A program made the position numbers and the translations under genes. A stretch of DNA of 64,000 nt from Fimbriimonas planktonicus (GTDB lineage: Bacteria; Armatimonadota; Fimbriimonadia; Fimbriimonadales; Fimbriimonadaceae), in NCBI GenBank assembly GCA_965234685.1, contig OZ248539.1, forward strand, positions 310,001-374,000. Direction: 5' to 3'. How positions within the stretch are numbered: the first letter of the stretch is position 1; each line of letters opens with the position of its first letter. The notes beneath the pieces are model-generated. The model did not search any database. It had not been told where the DNA came from and worked only from the letters and a program-made list of their open reading frames with translations. This document shows positions 43,243 through 52,110 of this stretch, in pieces.

Positions 43243-45618
43243 ATGAACAAGAAACTAACCCTTTTTGCCGGAATCGCCGTGGTTGCCTCGGCCGTTGCGT
43301 TCACCGCTTTTCAGCCGAAAGTAGCGACCTTTCTCCCTTCCGGTTGGCGAATCTCCCCGGCAGGTCCGAGCGAAACCATTGGCGACCTCGCGGCGGGTGG
43401 GGTGTCTAGCCCGAATGGAAAATGGATTGCTTTCGTTTCGGCGGGGCAAGGGAGTCATCAGCTCTTCGTAGTCGATGCTGCTACGGGCAAAGTCGCAAAG
43501 AAGTTAAGCCTCGGCCGCGCATGGATCGGCATGGCTTGGATGGCGGATTCGAGCAAGCTCGTGGTGAGCGGCGGGACCGGGAATAACATTCACATCGTTT
43601 CGGTCGCGCTGGATGGAGAACTCAAACTCGAAAAGACCTTGCCGGTTACCGAGATTAAGGGCAACACCGGCTGGCTGGCTGGGTTACAGCTAACGGCGGA
43701 CGAAAAGTATGTTGTCGTTGCCCTTGCGGCCGGAGATGAGCTCCGCAAGATTGACCTCGAAACGGGCGCGTCCGTCGCTAAGCTGGCGTTGCCGGTTGGG
43801 TCATCGCCGTACCAGGTTCGACGCGTGGGCTACGACATGCTTGTTTCGCTTCAAGGCGCAGAGCGAGCCATCCGAATCGACGCGACCGAATTCACGATTA
43901 CTAAGAGTTACGCGACCGGTCGACACCCAAACGATCTGCTCGTGCAGGGCGATCGACTTTTTGTCTCATGCGGAAACGACGACACGGTTGACATCTTCGA
44001 CCTCTACACCGGCACGCGGGAAGAGCGAATCAACACCCGACCTTGGCCCAATGCGCCGGCCGGCTCCACCCCACATGCACTGGCGCTGACTGCCGACGGA
44101 AAGCGACTCTACGTAGCAAACTCAGACAACAACTGCGTCGGAATCTTGAACATCGCCGACCGAATGGCGACCCGAGTGGAAGGGTTTGTTCCGACCGGCG
44201 CCTATCCGACCGCGCTCGGCGTGCTCGCCGATGGCAAGACGCTCCTTGCCGCTGCCGGCAAAGGGTATGGAACCGGACCAAACGGCGACACCGAGAAGAT
44301 CGATCCAATCGCGCCAAAGGGATATCCGTACATCGTTGTTCTCCTCAAAGGCTTGCTCACAAAGGTCGATGTGCCGAAGGGAGCGGAGCTGGACAAGATG
44401 TCGAAGCAAGTTCGCGATCTGTCGCCGTACCGAGAAGGCGTCGTGGAAAAGCCACTGACCGCGCCGAAAGCAGGCACGAGCCCAATCCCAAGTCGCCTCG
44501 GCGACCCGTCGCCAATCAAGCACGTTCTGTACATCATCAAGGAAAACCGAACCTACGACCAGATGTTCGGTGACCTGAAGAAGAACGGGAAGCCGTACGG
44601 TAACGGTGATCCGAAACTGACTTTGTTCGGAGAAGACATCGCCCCGAACCACCGCCAACTGGCAATGGACTTCGTTCTACAAGACAACTTTTATGCGAGC
44701 GGAGAAGTCTCGGTTGACGGGCACCATTGGAGTAAGGGCGCTTACGTTCCGGACTTCATGCAGCGCACCTGGCCGCAGCAGTACAGCGGAAAGGGAACAC
44801 CGCGGTTGAGCTTGGAACTCTCGACGACGCCATCCGGCTTCATCTGGGACCATGTTCGTCGTGCCGGGAAGACCTACCGCACCTACTACTATCACACCAC
44901 CGATCGGCGCAGCGACGCCTGGGCTTCGGCGCGATCAAAGAACGAGCGCGACTACAAAGCGGTCGACATCTTCATCAACGAGTTCAAGGAATTCGAAGCG
45001 AAGAAGACGATGCCGGACTTTATGGTTATGGCACTGAGCGAGGACCACACGAGCGGCACCCGAGCTGGAGCGTTTACGCCGCAGGCATCGGTGGCGAGTA
45101 ACGACTACGGTCTTGGCAAGCTCGTTGAAACCATTTCGAAGAGCAGCTACTGGTCGAAGTTCGCGATCTTCGTTCTGGAAGACGACGCGCAAAACGGTCC
45201 AGACCACGTGGACGCTCACCGAACGGTGAGCCTAGTAATTTCTCCGTACACGCGCAATTCGGGACTGGACCGAACTCACTACACCACGACTTCGACCGTC
45301 CGAACCATCGAGTTGATCCTCGGCCTACAGCCGATGAGTCAGTTCGATGCCGCCGCGACGCCGATGTACCGCAGCTTCCACAACAAGCCAGACCTGACGC
45401 CGTATGTGGCTAAGCGGCCGAAGACGGACCTCGAAGCCAAGAATCCGGCGGCGAAAGAGACTCCGCTGCTCGCAGCGATCGACTTCTCCGAGCCCGACCA
45501 GTTGACGCTGAGCCAGGAAATCGCTTTGAACGAAGCGATCTGGCGTAGCGTGAAGGGGAACGTGCCGTATCCGGGCGCGGTTCGCCGGTTCGGGATGGAC
45601 GTTCGCGACGAAGACTGA
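43243..45618 (+). CDS. Beta-propeller fused to phosphoesterase (YncE / alkaline phosphatase family)
   Basis: 791 residues from ATG at 43243; GTG at 43228 overlapping the upstream stop is an alternative. A signal peptide (MNKKLTLFAGIAVVASAVAF) leads into a seven-bladed YncE-like propeller (about 40-385), then a phosphoesterase domain opening KHVLYIIKENRTYDQMFGDL. Metal-site candidates include ENRTYD, SVDGHHWSKG, ALSEDHTSG and FVLEDDAQNGPDHVDAHR. It should hydrolyse phosphate esters outside the cytoplasm, with the propeller giving substrate or partner binding. Confidence 0.9.
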   Translation: MNKKLTLFAGIAVVASAVAFTAFQPKVATFLPSGWRISPAGPSETIGDLAAGGVSSPNGKWIAFVSAGQGSHQLFVVDAATGKVAKKLSLGRAWIGMAWMADSSKLVVSGGTGNNIHIVSVALDGELKLEKTLPVTEIKGNTGWLAGLQLTADEKYVVVALAAGDELRKIDLETGASVAKLALPVGSSPYQVRRVGYDMLVSLQGAERAIRIDATEFTITKSYATGRHPNDLLVQGDRLFVSCGNDDTVDIFDLYTGTREERINTRPWPNAPAGSTPHALALTADGKRLYVANSDNNCVGILNIADRMATRVEGFVPTGAYPTALGVLADGKTLLAAAGKGYGTGPNGDTEKIDPIAPKGYPYIVVLLKGLLTKVDVPKGAELDKMSKQVRDLSPYREGVVEKPLTAPKAGTSPIPSRLGDPSPIKHVLYIIKENRTYDQMFGDLKKNGKPYGNGDPKLTLFGEDIAPNHRQLAMDFVLQDNFYASGEVSVDGHHWSKGAYVPDFMQRTWPQQYSGKGTPRLSLELSTTPSGFIWDHVRRAGKTYRTYYYHTTDRRSDAWASARSKNERDYKAVDIFINEFKEFEAKKTMPDFMVMALSEDHTSGTRAGAFTPQASVASNDYGLGKLVETISKSSYWSKFAIFVLEDDAQNGPDHVDAHRTVSLVISPYTRNSGLDRTHYTTTSTVRTIELILGLQPMSQFDAAATPMYRSFHNKPDLTPYVAKRPKTDLEAKNPAAKETPLLAAIDFSEPDQLTLSQEIALNEAIWRSVKGNVPYPGAVRRFGMDVRDED

Positions 45619-45631
45619 CCATCGTTCGGGG

Positions 45632-45637
45632 TAGCGT
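45632..45637 (+). promoter_or_regulatory. -10-like TAGCGT, 6 nt before the DUF1080 gene ATG
   Basis: TAGCGT lies exactly 6 nt upstream of the ATG at 45644, without a Shine-Dalgarno sequence, 13 bp after the stop of the phosphoesterase gene. Confidence 0.45.
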
Positions 45638-45643
45638 TGTGCG

Positions 45644-46417
45644 ATGCGTGCGCCGGTCGCTCTTCTCGCTGCCCTGTTTCTGGCTCCAACCGTGGCCAAT
45701 TCCACTTTGGATGGCCACTGGTTCTCCATTTTCAACGGGAAAGATCTGAGTGGCTGGACGCCGAAGATCAAGGGCTGCAAGCTCGGCGACAACTTCGGCA
45801 ACACCTTCCGGGTCCAAGACGGCGCGATCACGGTTGGCTACGAAAAGTACGATAACTTCAACGAGCGGTATGGGCACTTGTATTACAAAGTGCCGTACGG
45901 CAGCTACAAGATTCGGGCGGAGTACCGGTTCATTGGCGAGCAGTGCAAAGGCGGGCCGGGCTGGGCGTACAAGAATTCTGGGTTCATGATCCACGGTCAG
46001 CGACCGGAGACCATCGGACTCGATCAGGACTTCCCGGTTTCGATCGAAGTCCAGTTTCTGGGTGCAGATGCCGGCCAGACTCGCTCTACGGCGAACCTCT
46101 GCACACCCGGTACTAATGTCGAATACAAGGGCAAGCTGCACACGCAGCACTGCACGGAGTCAACTTCCAAGACTTTCCCGGGCGAACAGTGGGTGACCGC
46201 CGAGGTGGAGGTCCACGGCACGGGCGAGATCATCCACCGCATCAACGGCGAAGAAGTGATGCGCTATTCGAAGCCACAGCTTGATCCGAAAGATGCCGAT
46301 GGCAAGAAGCTGATCCGAGACGGTCAGCTTCTTATTCCGGAAGGCACGATCAGCCTTCAGTCCGAGAGCCACCCGGTCCAGTTCCGAAAGATCGAAGTGC
46401 AAATTTTGAAGAGCTAA
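45644..46417 (+). CDS. Secreted DUF1080 (3-keto-disaccharide hydrolase-like) protein
   Basis: 257 residues with a signal peptide (MRAPVALLAALFLAPTVANS). The concanavalin-like DUF1080 domain shows WFSIFNGKDLSGWTPK, YKIRAEYRF, GWAYKNSGFMIHG and IEVQFLG, all family hallmarks; the C-terminal SLQSESHPVQFRKIEV closes the sandwich. DUF1080 enzymes include 3-keto-glycoside hydrolases working beside Gfo/Idh/MocA sugar oxidases, two of which occur in this window though not adjacent. It ends in a 4-bp CTAA stop overlap with the convergent DUF3817 gene. Confidence 0.92.
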   Translation: MRAPVALLAALFLAPTVANSTLDGHWFSIFNGKDLSGWTPKIKGCKLGDNFGNTFRVQDGAITVGYEKYDNFNERYGHLYYKVPYGSYKIRAEYRFIGEQCKGGPGWAYKNSGFMIHGQRPETIGLDQDFPVSIEVQFLGADAGQTRSTANLCTPGTNVEYKGKLHTQHCTESTSKTFPGEQWVTAEVEVHGTGEIIHRINGEEVMRYSKPQLDPKDADGKKLIRDGQLLIPEGTISLQSESHPVQFRKIEVQILKS

Positions 46418-46707
46418 GCCTTTTGCTTCTCTAACCAGCCGTCAAAGATGAACGGGCCGAGCGGGAGCACGGAAGCGACTCCGGCGAAGAAGGCGGTTTT
46501 GAACGGCCACTTTTCTTTGTTCCAGGCGAGCAGGAGGGCGATGATGTACACCACGAAAAGGAAGCCGTGCAGGCTTCCCGTGATGTAAACCGCCTCGGGC
46601 ATCTTTGCGATGTATTTCAGCGGCATTCCGATGAGAAGAAGGATGAGGAACGACGCGCCTTCGAGCATTCCGATGAACTTGAACCGTGCGAGCGCAGAGC
46701 TGACCAC
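46414..46707 (-). CDS. DUF3817 small integral membrane protein
   Basis: 97 residues with three membrane helices. The pattern FKFIGMLEGASFLILLLIGMPLKY, GSLHGFLFVVYIIALL and VLPLGPFIFDGWL is that of DUF3817. Function unknown. Start is GTG at 46707. No operon partner on its strand. Confidence 0.88.
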   Translation of the reverse strand: MVSSALARFKFIGMLEGASFLILLLIGMPLKYIAKMPEAVYITGSLHGFLFVVYIIALLLAWNKEKWPFKTAFFAGVASVLPLGPFIFDGWLEKQKA

Positions 46708-46943
46708 TGATTAGTAATACCAAGGTCGGAAGCAACTCGGCGGCCATTCTGCCCGGCCAACTTGCTTTGCCTTGATGTTGCAGGGGAAAATGTTACAAAA
46801 GCCTTGGATCCCTATGCAGTGTGTAGTACTGTAGTGAAGGCGATTCAGAGATGCGTGCGAGCCAGACTCTGAGCTTTCGGAGTCTAGACCTAAAACTGCA
46901 ATATTACATTAATGTGCAAACGCCTAGAAATGTCTTTATTAAT

Positions 46944-47621
46944 ATGTATGCATCAAATATAAATCGCAACCCCCGGCAAGCAGGAGTAACTCTTGCTGAA
47001 GTGCTTACTGTCCTCGCGATTATTATCATCATCGCAGCAATCTCCTTTCCCGTCTATCTAAATTCGCGCGCGAAAGGGTACGAAGTTCGCGACATCGGCA
47101 ACTTGAAACAACTTGGTACCGCCGGTGCGCTGTACAACGAGGCGGCGGGAGCCTTCCCTGATAGCACAACTCCACTTGTGGAGTTGAAGTATGTGCCTAA
47201 GGAACTGGTGGCCTCTGGACTGGATCCACATTCAGAGGGACTGGCAAATGTTGTGGTCAAGGACTTGCAGACCGTGCCGTTTGACCGTCCAGAAAATTTG
47301 ACGAAGTACAAGAATTCGTATCCGGGACTAAGGGAGTTTTGCATTTCCGACATTCGGGCGGATGAGGTAATTCGATCTAGCACTGGTGGTGGTTGGCTCA
47401 TTGAGCCTAGCACGGGCAAAGACGACCCTAAACTTGCTGCCAGTGGGTTTCGGACTGGAATGCTACAACGAGTCGGGAAGTATAAGCGATTGCTATATGA
47501 TACATCCGTTGTCTTAAGAAACTTCAAAGACGGAACAGATATTCTAGATGGTAAGGTGGCGGCGTATCGAAGCTCAAGCCAACTATTTACGGATGATCCG
47601 AAAGCATACGGAATAGAGTAA
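46944..47621 (+). CDS. Divergent type IV pilin-like protein in an AT-richer patch
   Basis: 225 residues from ATG at 46944, which gives a short leader before the cleavage motif G/VTLAEVLTVLAIIII (Glu5 present). The hydrophobic stalk continues to about residue 40, and the globular part is unlike the two prepilins at 38 and 41 kb and lacks H-x9-DG. There is no ribosome-binding site and the upstream 230 bp are empty of genes. Codon use is more AT-rich than that of neighbours, suggesting acquisition. Exported pseudopilin of unknown partner. Confidence 0.7.
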   Translation: MYASNINRNPRQAGVTLAEVLTVLAIIIIIAAISFPVYLNSRAKGYEVRDIGNLKQLGTAGALYNEAAGAFPDSTTPLVELKYVPKELVASGLDPHSEGLANVVVKDLQTVPFDRPENLTKYKNSYPGLREFCISDIRADEVIRSSTGGGWLIEPSTGKDDPKLAASGFRTGMLQRVGKYKRLLYDTSVVLRNFKDGTDILDGKVAAYRSSSQLFTDDPKAYGIE

Positions 47622-47684
47622 ACGTACAGCAATTGAGTGTGAGATCTAACTTTGCCAACCGATTCTGAACCAACAAAGGAACCT

Positions 47685-48227
47685 GTGCATGTCGCCTTGT
47701 GTATTATGCGATTGCCGCTGCTCACTAAAGTTGTTGCACTCCTAGGTCTTGGAGTCATCACTGCTTTATCTACAGTAGGCTTTCTGGCTCTCTTTGGAAA
47801 GTACTTTCGGCCTCCTGAGCGACCGACTGTATCGTTCACCGGAAAATGTAAGCAAGTCGTTTTGCAGTACCGGTCTGACTGGAAATTCGATCCAAGGGAA
47901 TGTAGCATACAGTCGCCAAAAAGCGAAGCCAAGGTCATCATATCCACGACGTTTCAGCGCTCTCGCACTTCGTTTCTTCGACAGACCAATCTTGAGTTTG
48001 GCAATCCATCTGTATACTATAGAGGTAACGAAATTCGACTGATTGTCACTACAGAATTTGGGGCAGAATTTCGCATTTGGAGCAATGGGATTGCGGTGTA
48101 TGGCCGGGTGAATCATCCGAGCTACAAGCACTCAAACGGGGATGCGAGTGACCGGGTTATCAGCTGGCATCTAGCAAGGATTCTCGGAGCGAACACCAGG
48201 ATGCTTGTTTTGCGCAATCCTCGTTAA
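47685..48227 (+). CDS. Membrane protein of unknown function
   Basis: 180 residues from GTG at 47685, preferred because AAAGGA lies 5 nt upstream; TTG at 47652 and ATG at 47706 are alternatives. One N-terminal membrane helix (LTKVVALLGLGVITALSTVG) precedes a globular region rich in beta strands and basic residues. No motif recognised. It follows the divergent pilin gene in the same AT-richer patch and may be cotranscribed. Its stop overlaps that of the convergent DUF1275 gene (TTAA). Confidence 0.55.
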   Translation: MHVALCIMRLPLLTKVVALLGLGVITALSTVGFLALFGKYFRPPERPTVSFTGKCKQVVLQYRSDWKFDPRECSIQSPKSEAKVIISTTFQRSRTSFLRQTNLEFGNPSVYYRGNEIRLIVTTEFGAEFRIWSNGIAVYGRVNHPSYKHSNGDASDRVISWHLARILGANTRMLVLRNPR

Positions 48228-48889
48228 ATTGTTTCTGCGGCCGACTGACCGGCAGCCGATTTCATTCGATTCGCAACAAACGAAAATATAAACGCAGCCA
48301 CCGCCGCTGGCCACAGGCTGTATCGCTCAAAGTACGCATGACCCAGCGCGCCAAGAACCGCCCCCGTAACCAGCCCGCCCCAGCTTAGGGCGTATCGAAG
48401 CCAGCCGTCGCGCGGGCCGCCGAAGAACATGCCGGCGATCTGCTGGCCGAGCTTCACGAGGGTGCCGGTCATGTAAGTGAGGCCGATCGTTACTTCGCCA
48501 TCGCGCTGAAACACGGTGTTTTCTGCGCCCATGGCAAGGATCAGGAAGGCCGTACTTGCACGCTGCTGTCCGAGTCCGTACAACACGGCGGCGATGCTGA
48601 GGCAGGTTCCGACAAAGAACAGAACGACGGCCTTCCGGCGAGCCGCGCTAACGCGAGAAATGACAGACCCCAGAACGACGCCTGTGACAAACAGACCGAG
48701 CACGCCCAGCGTCAGGCCCGCGAGTTCGAATTTGCCCTCAGAAAGCTGAACCGCGAATCGGGTCGAGTTGCCGCTCATAAACGAAACGAACAGTCCGCCC
48801 GTTGCGAGAAATCCAGATGCGTCCACGTAGCCCGCCAGCGCGGCAAGCCCGACCGCGAGTTTGATGGACGAACGATCGTAGCGCGTCAC
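48224..48889 (-). CDS. DUF1275 (YoaK) family membrane protein
   Basis: 221 residues, six predicted membrane helices. The opening GLAALAGYVDASGFLATGGLFVSFMSGNSTRFA is the DUF1275 signature. Function unknown. GTG start at 48889 with TAAGCT exactly 6 nt upstream suggests leaderless translation. Confidence 0.92.
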   Translation of the reverse strand: MTRYDRSSIKLAVGLAALAGYVDASGFLATGGLFVSFMSGNSTRFAVQLSEGKFELAGLTLGVLGLFVTGVVLGSVISRVSAARRKAVVLFFVGTCLSIAAVLYGLGQQRASTAFLILAMGAENTVFQRDGEVTIGLTYMTGTLVKLGQQIAGMFFGGPRDGWLRYALSWGGLVTGAVLGALGHAYFERYSLWPAAVAAFIFSFVANRMKSAAGQSAAETI

Positions 48890-48895
48890 CGTTCT

Positions 48896-48901
48896 AGCTT
48901 A
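48896..48901 (-). promoter_or_regulatory. -10-like TAAGCT, 6 nt before the DUF1275 gene GTG
   Basis: TAAGCT lies exactly 6 nt upstream of the start codon, inside the 60-bp gap to cydB, with no ribosome-binding site. Confidence 0.5.
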
Positions 48902-48949
48902 GCGTTTGGACTGGCCGGTCCATCCGGGACCGGCCAATCCAAAAACGGC

Positions 48950-49978
48950 TTAGTAGTGCAACGAGTGCGACTGGACTTTCCCGCGAAAAACCCAATAGAT
49001 GGCAACTGTGTAAGCCACTACAAAGGGAAATCCGAGGAGTGTGATGTAGAACATCGTGGTCAGCGAGGCCTGGCTTGACGACGAGTTGTAAATGGTGAGA
49101 CTGTTCGCCGCGGTTGGGCTCGAGAGCACAAGGTTCGGGAACAGACCCAGTCCAAACAGAGCGAGCAGCGAGCCAATGACGCCGCAGCTCGAAAGGAACG
49201 CATTCATCTCCTTGCCCCGAGAGATCTCGCGCGGCACGTTGGCGACGAATAGCATTGTCACGATCGGGAGGAAGATGAACCATGGATTGCTCTGAATCTT
49301 CGAAGCCATGTGAGGCGCAAAGATGAGGGTCGCCATGGTCAAGATGCCGTACATCACGATGAAGAAGATCATGCCGTTCTTCACCCAGCCGCGCGCCGTT
49401 TCCTGCAGCTCGCCCTCCGTTTTGAGTACGAGATAGATGCTTCCGTGCATCATGAATAGCGCCAGGGCGGTGACTCCCGTGATCAGCGCGTAGGGATTCA
49501 GCAGGTTAAAGAACCCGCCCGCGTATTCGCCGTCGCTACCAATCGGGACGCCGAGGGCGATGTTCCCGAGCGCGACTCCGCTCAGCACGGCAATCAGGAT
49601 GGAAGCCATTGAGAAGCTTGCATCCCAAAAGGACCGCCAGCGTGTGCCTTCCTCTTTGCTCCGGAACTCGATCGCAACCGCGCGGAAGATGAGGCCGACG
49701 AGCAGTAAGATGAACGGCAAGTAGAAGCCGCTAAATACGGTGGCATAAACGTTCGGGAATGCGGCAAACAGCGCACCTCCGCCGACGACAAGCCAGACTT
49801 CGTTGCCATCCCAAACGGGGCCGATGGCGTTGAGAAGCATTCGGCGGTCCGTATCGCCTTTTGCTCGGAGAAGCCATGCTCCGACGCCCAGATCGAAGCC
49901 ATCCAGAATCGCGTATCCGAGCAAGAGGACACCAACGAGGAAGAACCAGATTTCCGGCAAGTAGTTGAACGGATTCAT
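48950..49978 (-). CDS. cydB: Cytochrome bd oxidase subunit II
   Basis: 342 residues with eight to nine membrane helices. It opens with YLPEIWFFLVGVLLLGYAILDGFDLGVG, the CydB signature, followed by LLNAIGPVWDGNEVWL. The subunit pairs with CydA to reduce oxygen with quinol at low oxygen, contributing to the proton gradient. The ATG overlaps the cydA stop by 4 bp. No cydX-type small subunit or cydCD genes are seen. Confidence 0.96.
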   Translation of the reverse strand: MNPFNYLPEIWFFLVGVLLLGYAILDGFDLGVGAWLLRAKGDTDRRMLLNAIGPVWDGNEVWLVVGGGALFAAFPNVYATVFSGFYLPFILLLVGLIFRAVAIEFRSKEEGTRWRSFWDASFSMASILIAVLSGVALGNIALGVPIGSDGEYAGGFFNLLNPYALITGVTALALFMMHGSIYLVLKTEGELQETARGWVKNGMIFFIVMYGILTMATLIFAPHMASKIQSNPWFIFLPIVTMLFVANVPREISRGKEMNAFLSSCGVIGSLLALFGLGLFPNLVLSSPTAANSLTIYNSSSSQASLTTMFYITLLGFPFVVAYTVAIYWVFRGKVQSHSLHY

Positions 49979-51315
49979 GCTGGCACCTCCGCCGTCACTG
50001 CTGGCCCGGTCTTGATCTTCTTGTTCAAAAGATAGATGAAGAGGAAGAAGAGGAGCGCGTAGATGGCGCCGAAGATGATGATGCTGGCCAGAATCTGCTC
50101 AGCTTTCACGACCTTCGAAAGGCCATCCTTCGTGCGCAGGATGTTGTACACCACCCACGGCTGGCGACCCATTTCTGCTGACACCCATCCGGCTTGGTTA
50201 GCAAGTTGCGGCAACAGCACGGACCAACTGAGCACGGTCAAGACGAGCTTGTTCTGCCACAGGATGTTCCGCCACGCCATGAAGGCGGCGAGGATCGAGA
50301 GACCAATCAGCGTGAATCCGATGCCGACCATCAAGTGATAGGTCTGGAACACCACTTGAACCGGCGGTCGGTCTTCTTTCGGGAACTTGTCGAGTCCGGT
50401 GACGGGCCGAGACGCGTCCTTGTAAAGCAGCCAACTTGTGAAGCCGTCCACCGGGATTCGCACGCCCTTTACCGACTGGGTCGATTCGTCGACGTAGCCT
50501 GCCAGATAGCCGTCCATCGGCTTGCTTGAATCATAGTGACCCTCAAAAGCGGCGAGCTTTGCTGGCTGGTTGACCGAGACTCCGTCTGCGCTTCTATGCC
50601 CGGTGAAAAGCTGCAGCAAACTGGCCATGACCGCAACGGTCAGACCGATTTTCATGCTGGCTTTTGCGAAGTCAACGTGTCGATTCTTGCGAAGGTAGTA
50701 GGCACTGACGCTGATGACAAGGAATGCCCCGGTGATCCAAGCCGCGCTCACGGTGTGTGAAAGGCGGTCCATCGCGCTGGGATTGAAAACCATCGCCCAG
50801 AAATCGGTGATTTCGGCGCGGGTGGTTCTGCCCTCACCAACGATCTTGTAGCCCGCGGGAGTTTGCATCCACGAGTTCGCGACGATGATCCAAACGGCGC
50901 TGAAGGTGCTGCCGAGCGCGACCATGCAGGTGCTCAGGAAGTGCACTTTCGGGCTGACTCGATCCCAGCCGAACACGAGCACGGCAAGGAAACCAGATTC
51001 AAGAAAGAAGGCGAAGATGCCTTCGGCGGCAAGGGCGCTGCCAAAGATGTCGCCCACGTAGCGGGAATAGGTGGCCCAGTTGGTGCCAAATTCGAACTCG
51101 AGAACGATCCCGGTGGCGACGCCTAGGCTGAAGATGACGGCGAAGACGTTCACCCAGAACTTGGTCATCTGGTGATAGATCGGTTTACCGGTCTTTAGGT
51201 AGAGCCCTTCCATGATCACGAGGATCAGGCCAAGGCCGATGCTGAGGGGAGGGAAAAGGTAATGGAACGCGGATGTGAAGGCAAATTGGAATCTTGCCAG
51301 GATTTCGGTACTCAT
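49975..51315 (-). CDS. cydA: Cytochrome bd oxidase subunit I, short Q-loop type
   Basis: 446 residues, shorter than the E. coli protein, consistent with the short Q-loop class. Haem ligands by position are His18 (AFHYLF), His187 (RLSHTV) and Met382 (AEMGRQPW). Conserved Glu99 and Glu107 of the proton path lie in AAEGIFAFFLES. The quinol-binding Q-loop start QPAKLAAFEG keeps Lys253 and Glu258. It catalyses quinol oxidation and oxygen reduction. TACCGT lies 5 nt upstream of the ATG. The 235 bp upstream hold no gene. Confidence 0.96.
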   Translation of the reverse strand: MSTEILARFQFAFTSAFHYLFPPLSIGLGLILVIMEGLYLKTGKPIYHQMTKFWVNVFAVIFSLGVATGIVLEFEFGTNWATYSRYVGDIFGSALAAEGIFAFFLESGFLAVLVFGWDRVSPKVHFLSTCMVALGSTFSAVWIIVANSWMQTPAGYKIVGEGRTTRAEITDFWAMVFNPSAMDRLSHTVSAAWITGAFLVISVSAYYLRKNRHVDFAKASMKIGLTVAVMASLLQLFTGHRSADGVSVNQPAKLAAFEGHYDSSKPMDGYLAGYVDESTQSVKGVRIPVDGFTSWLLYKDASRPVTGLDKFPKEDRPPVQVVFQTYHLMVGIGFTLIGLSILAAFMAWRNILWQNKLVLTVLSWSVLLPQLANQAGWVSAEMGRQPWVVYNILRTKDGLSKVVKAEQILASIIIFGAIYALLFFLFIYLLNKKIKTGPAVTAEVPA

Positions 51316-51320
51316 GGATC

Positions 51321-51326
51321 ACGGTA
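51321..51326 (-). promoter_or_regulatory. -10-like TACCGT, 5 nt before the cydA ATG
   Basis: TAnnnT hexamer with a 5-nt spacer to the start; a near variant of the window-wide 6-nt pattern. The further upstream region (to 51550) shows AT-rich, partly inverted sequence (AATTTCGGAAATTTT) but no recognised binding site. Confidence 0.35.
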
Positions 51327-51550
51327 TCCGGCAGCTCAACCGCCGGTCCTCTTTGGGTCTGCACAGAACAGGTGTTGGGATTCTCTTCAAATCCTGTACG
51401 GCGAGAGTTCCACGACGCTGTGAAGCTGGGGAAGAGATTCCACCGTTTCGAACGAACCAGCGTTTTTCGTCCCCATATATTTAGAGTCTCACAAGTTTCT
51501 GAAGGATTCGAAAGTTCGGAACTTTGCGAAAATTTCCGAAATTTTTCTTG

Positions 51551-52105
51551 CTAACGACTGCGCCAGTCGTCTTTCAGCAACCCGTACAGCGCCGAATCGG
51601 AGACTTCCTGACCCACAATCCAGCGTTGCCGGAGTAGTCCTTCGTGCAAGAATCCCAAGCGTTCCAGGCTCTTTGCGGAAGCGAGATTGCCTGGGTCGAT
51701 GTCTGCCTCGAGACGGTTCAAATCGAGCGTGTCGAAGGCGTAGTCCAGCAGTACGCAGAGGGCTTCCTGCATGAAGCCCTGATGCCAAGCATCTGGATGA
51801 AGCGCGTAGCCGACTTCGCATCTTCGGTTTTGGATATCGAAGGCGAATAGGCTGCAGGTTCCGATGAGGGCTTCATCCCGCTTGCGGATGATCCCGAGCC
51901 GTAAGTGGTCGCCCTCCGCCAGCTCCACCTCGTCTTGCTCAATTTGCTCTCTTGCGCTGGCGATGGACTCCCATGCCGTATGGCTCCAGTAGCGCATCAC
52001 TTGTGGGTTCGAGAAAATCTGGAACAGCTCCTCGGCATCGCCTTGCTGCAAAGGTCGAAGCAGTAGCCGGTCGGAGGGAAGTTCCAGATTGGTGAACGAT
52101 CGCAT
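51551..52105 (-). CDS. GNAT acetyltransferase, RimJ/RimL-like
   Basis: 184 residues. The opening LPSDRLLLRPLQQGDAEELFQIF and QVMRYWSHTAW, then CEVGYALHPDAWHQGFMQEAL (acetyl-CoA loop) and LNRLEADIDPGNLASAKSLERLGF follow the RimJ/RimL family. It acetylates an amino group, perhaps of a ribosomal protein or small molecule. It starts 5 bp after the amylase stop, so the two are cotranscribed although unrelated in function. Confidence 0.92.
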   Translation of the reverse strand: MRSFTNLELPSDRLLLRPLQQGDAEELFQIFSNPQVMRYWSHTAWESIASAREQIEQDEVELAEGDHLRLGIIRKRDEALIGTCSLFAFDIQNRRCEVGYALHPDAWHQGFMQEALCVLLDYAFDTLDLNRLEADIDPGNLASAKSLERLGFLHEGLLRQRWIVGQEVSDSALYGLLKDDWRSR

Positions 52106-52110
52106 CTTGG

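Noticed and set aside
51321..51550. FNR- or ArcA-type site upstream of cydA
   Set aside because: AT-rich inverted sequence is present but no match to a known oxygen-regulator consensus was found.
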